The translations under genes and the position numbers were made by a program. Shown here piece by piece: positions 13,577 through 16,361 of a stretch of DNA of 16,361 nt. Below the pieces are notes generated by a model that worked only from the letters and a program-made list of their open reading frames with translations, made no database searches and was not told the origin of the DNA. The stretch spans positions 1-16,361 of the forward strand of contig JAHJSK010000085.1 of the NCBI GenBank assembly GCA_018830365.1, in the 5' to 3' direction. Origin of the DNA: Patescibacteria group bacterium (lineage in GTDB: Bacteria; Patescibacteriota; Minisyncoccia; Minisyncoccales; CG1-02-41-26). How positions within the stretch are numbered: the first letter of the stretch is position 1; the number at the start of each line of letters is the position of its first letter.

Positions 13577-14689
13577 TTAACCTCTCAAAAATTCATATTC
13601 AACTTTTGAAAATAAACTACTCGGCAAATCATTCAATTTTTTTTGCGCAACTTTAATTGCCTGTTCCGATTTATCAATTCCAATCCAATTGCGATTGAGT
13701 GATTGAGCGGCAATAAGCGTTGTGCCAGAGCCAGCAAAACAATCAAGCACTAAATCGCCCTCGTTTGACGAGGCTTCAATAATAAATTTCAGCAAATCCA
13801 AACTTTTTTCTGTTGGATATTGCGGATATTGCGGGTCTTTGAATTCCCAAATATCCTGCATTTTTTTACCCTCTTTTTCGTCAAGAAAAATTTTTTTGCG
13901 TGGAACGCCATTTGCCGACCATTCAATCAATCCTTGCTTATCCCATTCTTCCAAAATTGCTGGATCGGTTCGCCAATGGCGACCCTTCGGCGGCTTCATT
14001 CTCTTCCATTCTTTACTTGTATTTCCATTTGCAGTTTCGCCGGGCGCATGAAGCGGAATTGTCGTATAACGCCGACCTTCCTTGTTAATTTTTTTAAATA
14101 AACGATCTTCGTCCTCTTCTGAAAAAGGAAGGCGCGGGTTATTCCAAATTGGGCTTCCTGATTTTGAGTAAAACAATATCAAATCTTTTATATTTCCGTA
14201 TGCCTTGCGATCAAAGTTTTTCGGATTACATTTAATACGAGTAATATCGTTTCGGAACATATCCCGTCCGAAAACTTCATCCATTATCAACTTCACATAA
14301 TGTCCAATTTTGTAATCAATATGGAGATAAATTGACCCGTGCTCCGATAATAGCTCTCGCAAAAAAATCAAGCGTTCCCGTAAAAATTCCAAAAAATCAG
14401 CCCCGATAAGAGTATCGCTGTATGCTATCGTATCGCCGTTACTGCTACTGATTGTGTTCGCACGGTCTTCGCTGATTTTAAAATGTCCGTTTGTGGCAAA
14501 TGGGGGGTCAATATAAATCAAATCAACCTTGCCAGAATAATCATCAAGTAAGGTTTTTAAGGTAGAAAGATTATCGGCATGAATGAGTTTATTTTTTGCT
14601 CCTTTGCCCGATACAGTTTTTAGTTCTGCTCTCGAAGTTTTTTCGAGAATATCTTTCTTTTGTTTCTTATTGTCATAGGTGATAATCAT
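13577..14689 (-). CDS. beta-class DNA methyltransferase (N6-adenine or N4-cytosine)
   Basis: From ATG 14689, 4 nt after the endonuclease stop, the protein has 370 residues; an ATG at 14725 would overlap the endonuclease. Motif IV is DLIYIDPPF (D61-P-P-F64) and motif I is LVLDCFAGSGTTLIAA (about 312-327). The order IV then I defines the beta class. The region between (about 125-290) should hold the target recognition domain, including YPTEKSLDLLKFII just before motif I. It methylates an exocyclic amino group, A-N6 or C-N4, and so protects host DNA from the neighbouring endonuclease. The sequence specificity cannot be read directly. Confidence 0.9.
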   Translation of the reverse strand: MIITYDNKKQKKDILEKTSRAELKTVSGKGAKNKLIHADNLSTLKTLLDDYSGKVDLIYIDPPFATNGHFKISEDRANTISSSNGDTIAYSDTLIGADFLEFLRERLIFLRELLSEHGSIYLHIDYKIGHYVKLIMDEVFGRDMFRNDITRIKCNPKNFDRKAYGNIKDLILFYSKSGSPIWNNPRLPFSEEDEDRLFKKINKEGRRYTTIPLHAPGETANGNTSKEWKRMKPPKGRHWRTDPAILEEWDKQGLIEWSANGVPRKKIFLDEKEGKKMQDIWEFKDPQYPQYPTEKSLDLLKFIIEASSNEGDLVLDCFAGSGTTLIAAQSLNRNWIGIDKSEQAIKVAQKKLNDLPSSLFSKVEYEFLRG

Positions 14690-14693
14690 AACA

Positions 14694-15488
14694 CTAAAGT
14701 TGATATAGAAATTCCCGCAAAACAAGCGCGCTCATAATATTCTCATTTTTAAGTTTTCCCGTAATATCTTTGTACATTTTATTTTTGCCTTTGATATAAA
14801 GGACGCCGTCAAGAATCGCTACTTTAACCGCTTTGACATTTTTAGCTTTGATTGTGGCGATAGCGTCATTGAATTGAGCGTTTTGGTGTCCGCCAAAATC
14901 GGTTAAAAATTTGGCTTCGCCAATTACATATTTTCCGTTGAAGCGACCAATAAAATCTAATCCCTTATTGTGTTTATAGTTCAGATGTTCACGGGCAAAA
15001 GCCATCATTTCCGCATCGCTGGCGTCCAAAACAGCATTTCCTTTCGCCTTAAGAAACTCATCGAGTTTTACCGGCTGAATTCCTAATGCTTTCTTATTAA
15101 GCCAGCGTTTAAAAAGCGGGCCAATCTGCCGATTTGTTTCCTTTGGTTCAGAACAACGCGCAAAAATTTTATCAAGCCCCATTTCATACAAGCGTCCAGA
15201 AAGTCGGGCAGAAGTTGCCGGATTTCGTTCTAATGCAGTTTTATCTCGTTTTAGGTAAGCAACATAGGAATCTTTGATCGGAAATAAATCTAGTTTCAAG
15301 AGATTTTTCATAAGCGTTATATTGTCACGCTTTTTAAATGCCTTTTCCACGCCCTTCCAAAGTTCGTCGTTGGGTTCGCGTATTCCTTCCGGAATTGTTG
15401 GATATACCTGAAACAAATCATCCAAGTAGCTCCGCTGACTTGCGTATTCAATGCTTAATTGTGTCCAATGGTTTATGTTCTTTTTCAT
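14694..15488 (-). CDS. type II restriction endonuclease
   Basis: The 264-residue protein carries a PD-(D/E)xK-like active site: D178 in KGLDFIGRF, then E191-x-K193 in YVIGEAKFLTDFGGHQNAQF. The N-terminal part is helical (LFQVYPTIPEGIREP; LERNPATSARLSGRL). It directly precedes the beta-class methyltransferase with a 4-nt gap, forming a complete type II restriction-modification pair. The region after the active site recalls Tsp45I-type enzymes (GTSAC), but that is recollection only and the specificity should be treated as unknown. The start follows the DUF5655 stop by 5 nt. Confidence 0.8.
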   Translation of the reverse strand: MKKNINHWTQLSIEYASQRSYLDDLFQVYPTIPEGIREPNDELWKGVEKAFKKRDNITLMKNLLKLDLFPIKDSYVAYLKRDKTALERNPATSARLSGRLYEMGLDKIFARCSEPKETNRQIGPLFKRWLNKKALGIQPVKLDEFLKAKGNAVLDASDAEMMAFAREHLNYKHNKGLDFIGRFNGKYVIGEAKFLTDFGGHQNAQFNDAIATIKAKNVKAVKVAILDGVLYIKGKNKMYKDITGKLKNENIMSALVLREFLYQL

Positions 15489-15493
15489 AGTAG

Positions 15494-16081
15494 TTACTTA
15501 TTTAAATCGTAGCTTTGTTTGATAAGCGCAAAAACAGCCTCAAGTTCGCTTTCTTTTTCGAGTTTTACCTCATAATCGCCGTTACCCCAATGCCCGATCA
15601 GTTTTGGTTTCGTTAAATCGCGTGCTAAATTTTGCTGGTCATTCAGCTGTCCGCTTTTGACATTGAGAAAAATTTTGAGGCCATATTGCTTCACGACAAT
15701 GTCTGTAAAGTTCGTTGATGTTTTATAGGCAATATATTTTGCTTTTGCTTCTTCAATAATGTTCTCGTCTAGCGATAGGATTTTTTCGCGCAAAGTTTGA
15801 AATAAATCAATTGTTTGTTTATCAATACCTGAAAGATGATCGTCAATCGAATATGTTTTTTGCAATCGTTCTATTTTTTCTTTACCCTGTTTCGCTTTTT
15901 TCATTATGCCGGATGTAGAAATTCTAACCTTCTGATAGTTTTCTGGTTCAATATACAAAATATTTTCGTCGTAAATACGATAACGCAAAAGTTCAACATT
16001 AATCGGCAAAATGTCTGCCGTATCAAGATCAAATTTGTTGTAGCTTTCAGCAATACAAATAACGCGCGGAGTATTTTCTAA
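15494..16081 (-). pseudogene. 5'-truncated DUF5655-domain gene remnant
   Basis: The C-terminal part is a DUF5655-like domain (FTDIVVKQYGLKIFLN...GQLNDQQNLARDLT...GHWGNGDYEV), usually found at the end of larger nuclease-related proteins. Coding similarity does not start at the TTG at 16009. Upstream codons to 16081 read LENTPRVICIAESYNKFDLD, typical of the middle of such proteins. An in-frame TGA (16082-16084) and unrelated transposase sequence then begin. No ATG exists in the open part. The N-terminal half is therefore missing. Translation from TTG 16009 would give 171 residues. The remnant sits 5 nt before the endonuclease and may once have belonged to the restriction locus. Confidence 0.65.
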
Positions 16082-16361
16082 TCAACATATGAGTCCGAAA
16101 TGAAAGTGGTGTGAATTGTCGGGAATTGAAGTTTGCGACCTTTAAAATTTTCAAATAATTCGTCTTTGGCTTTTTTCATCAAAGCGGCGCATTCGTTGTC
16201 GCTTTGTTTTTTAGCAATGGCATCAAGTTTTTCAAAGGAAATGTCTTTTTTCAAAAATTCTTTGGCTCTACAAAGCCCTTTAAAAGCTTCATAAGGGGTA
16301 AGGTATACATTATATACCTTTTTTTCTTTGCCTTTTCTGTCAACTTTTATTGTGGCAAATC
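16078..16361 (-). mobile_element. 3' end of an integrase-core transposase (partial, continues beyond window)
   Basis: The minus-strand frame is open from the window edge to a TAG at 16080-16078, giving 93 residues. The sequence KEKKVYNVYLTPYEAFKGL, then KDISFEKLDAIAKKQSDNE and ALMKKAKDELFENFK, resembles the C-terminal tail of integrase-core (DDE) transposases. The catalytic core would lie outside the window. No terminal inverted repeat is seen between its stop and the DUF5655 sequence; the two abut within a few bases. Family assignment is moderate. Confidence 0.5.

Overview
The window is about 36% G+C by eye, densely packed, and most starts lack a Shine-Dalgarno sequence. It carries dispersed CCTGCCTGTCGGCAGACAGG-type hairpin repeats and surface proteins of a kind I associate with Patescibacteria (Candidate Phyla Radiation; Parcubacteria or relatives). 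That placement is inference: the window has no rRNA or universal marker gene. No tRNA, rRNA or CRISPR array was found.

Layout. (1) 1-105: tandem array of a 20-bp repeat at the window edge. (2) 330-2395 (+): two coupled type IV pilus genes, a minor prepilin and a PilX-like protein with a cysteine-rich loop. (3) 2583-4391 (-): a secreted, membrane-anchored surface protein with Ig-like domains, a long coiled coil and two Ca-binding aspartate-rich repeats. (4) 4439-4459: a perfect 21-bp palindrome between divergent genes, then a methyltransferase/ATP-grasp ligase fusion and a GHKL ATPase (+). The methyltransferase 5' end looks frameshifted by one base. (5) 8260-9632 (-): a DUF2188 protein, an HTH-Panacea antitoxin and a RelE-fold toxin in one operon. 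(6) 9731-10267 (-): a small DUF6155-like protein. (7) 10412-12067 (-): a serine protease-like protein of the SDH_sah/ClpP-SppA fold, a 101-residue putative antitoxin and a VapC PIN toxin. (8) 12329-16081 (-): a type II restriction-modification operon with a 5'-truncated DUF5655 gene in front and a TPR/HEPN-like protein behind. (9) 16078-16361 (-): the 3' end of a probable integrase-type transposase, abutting the truncated DUF5655 gene.

The first 4.4 kb is cell-surface and pilus material. From about 8.2 kb to the end the window reads as an accessory island: two toxin-antitoxin modules, a restriction-modification system, small genes of unknown function, GC-rich repeat islands and a mobile-element scar. 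The least familiar units are the methyltransferase/ATP-grasp + GHKL pair and the protease + small protein + VapC operon. I know no named system for either.
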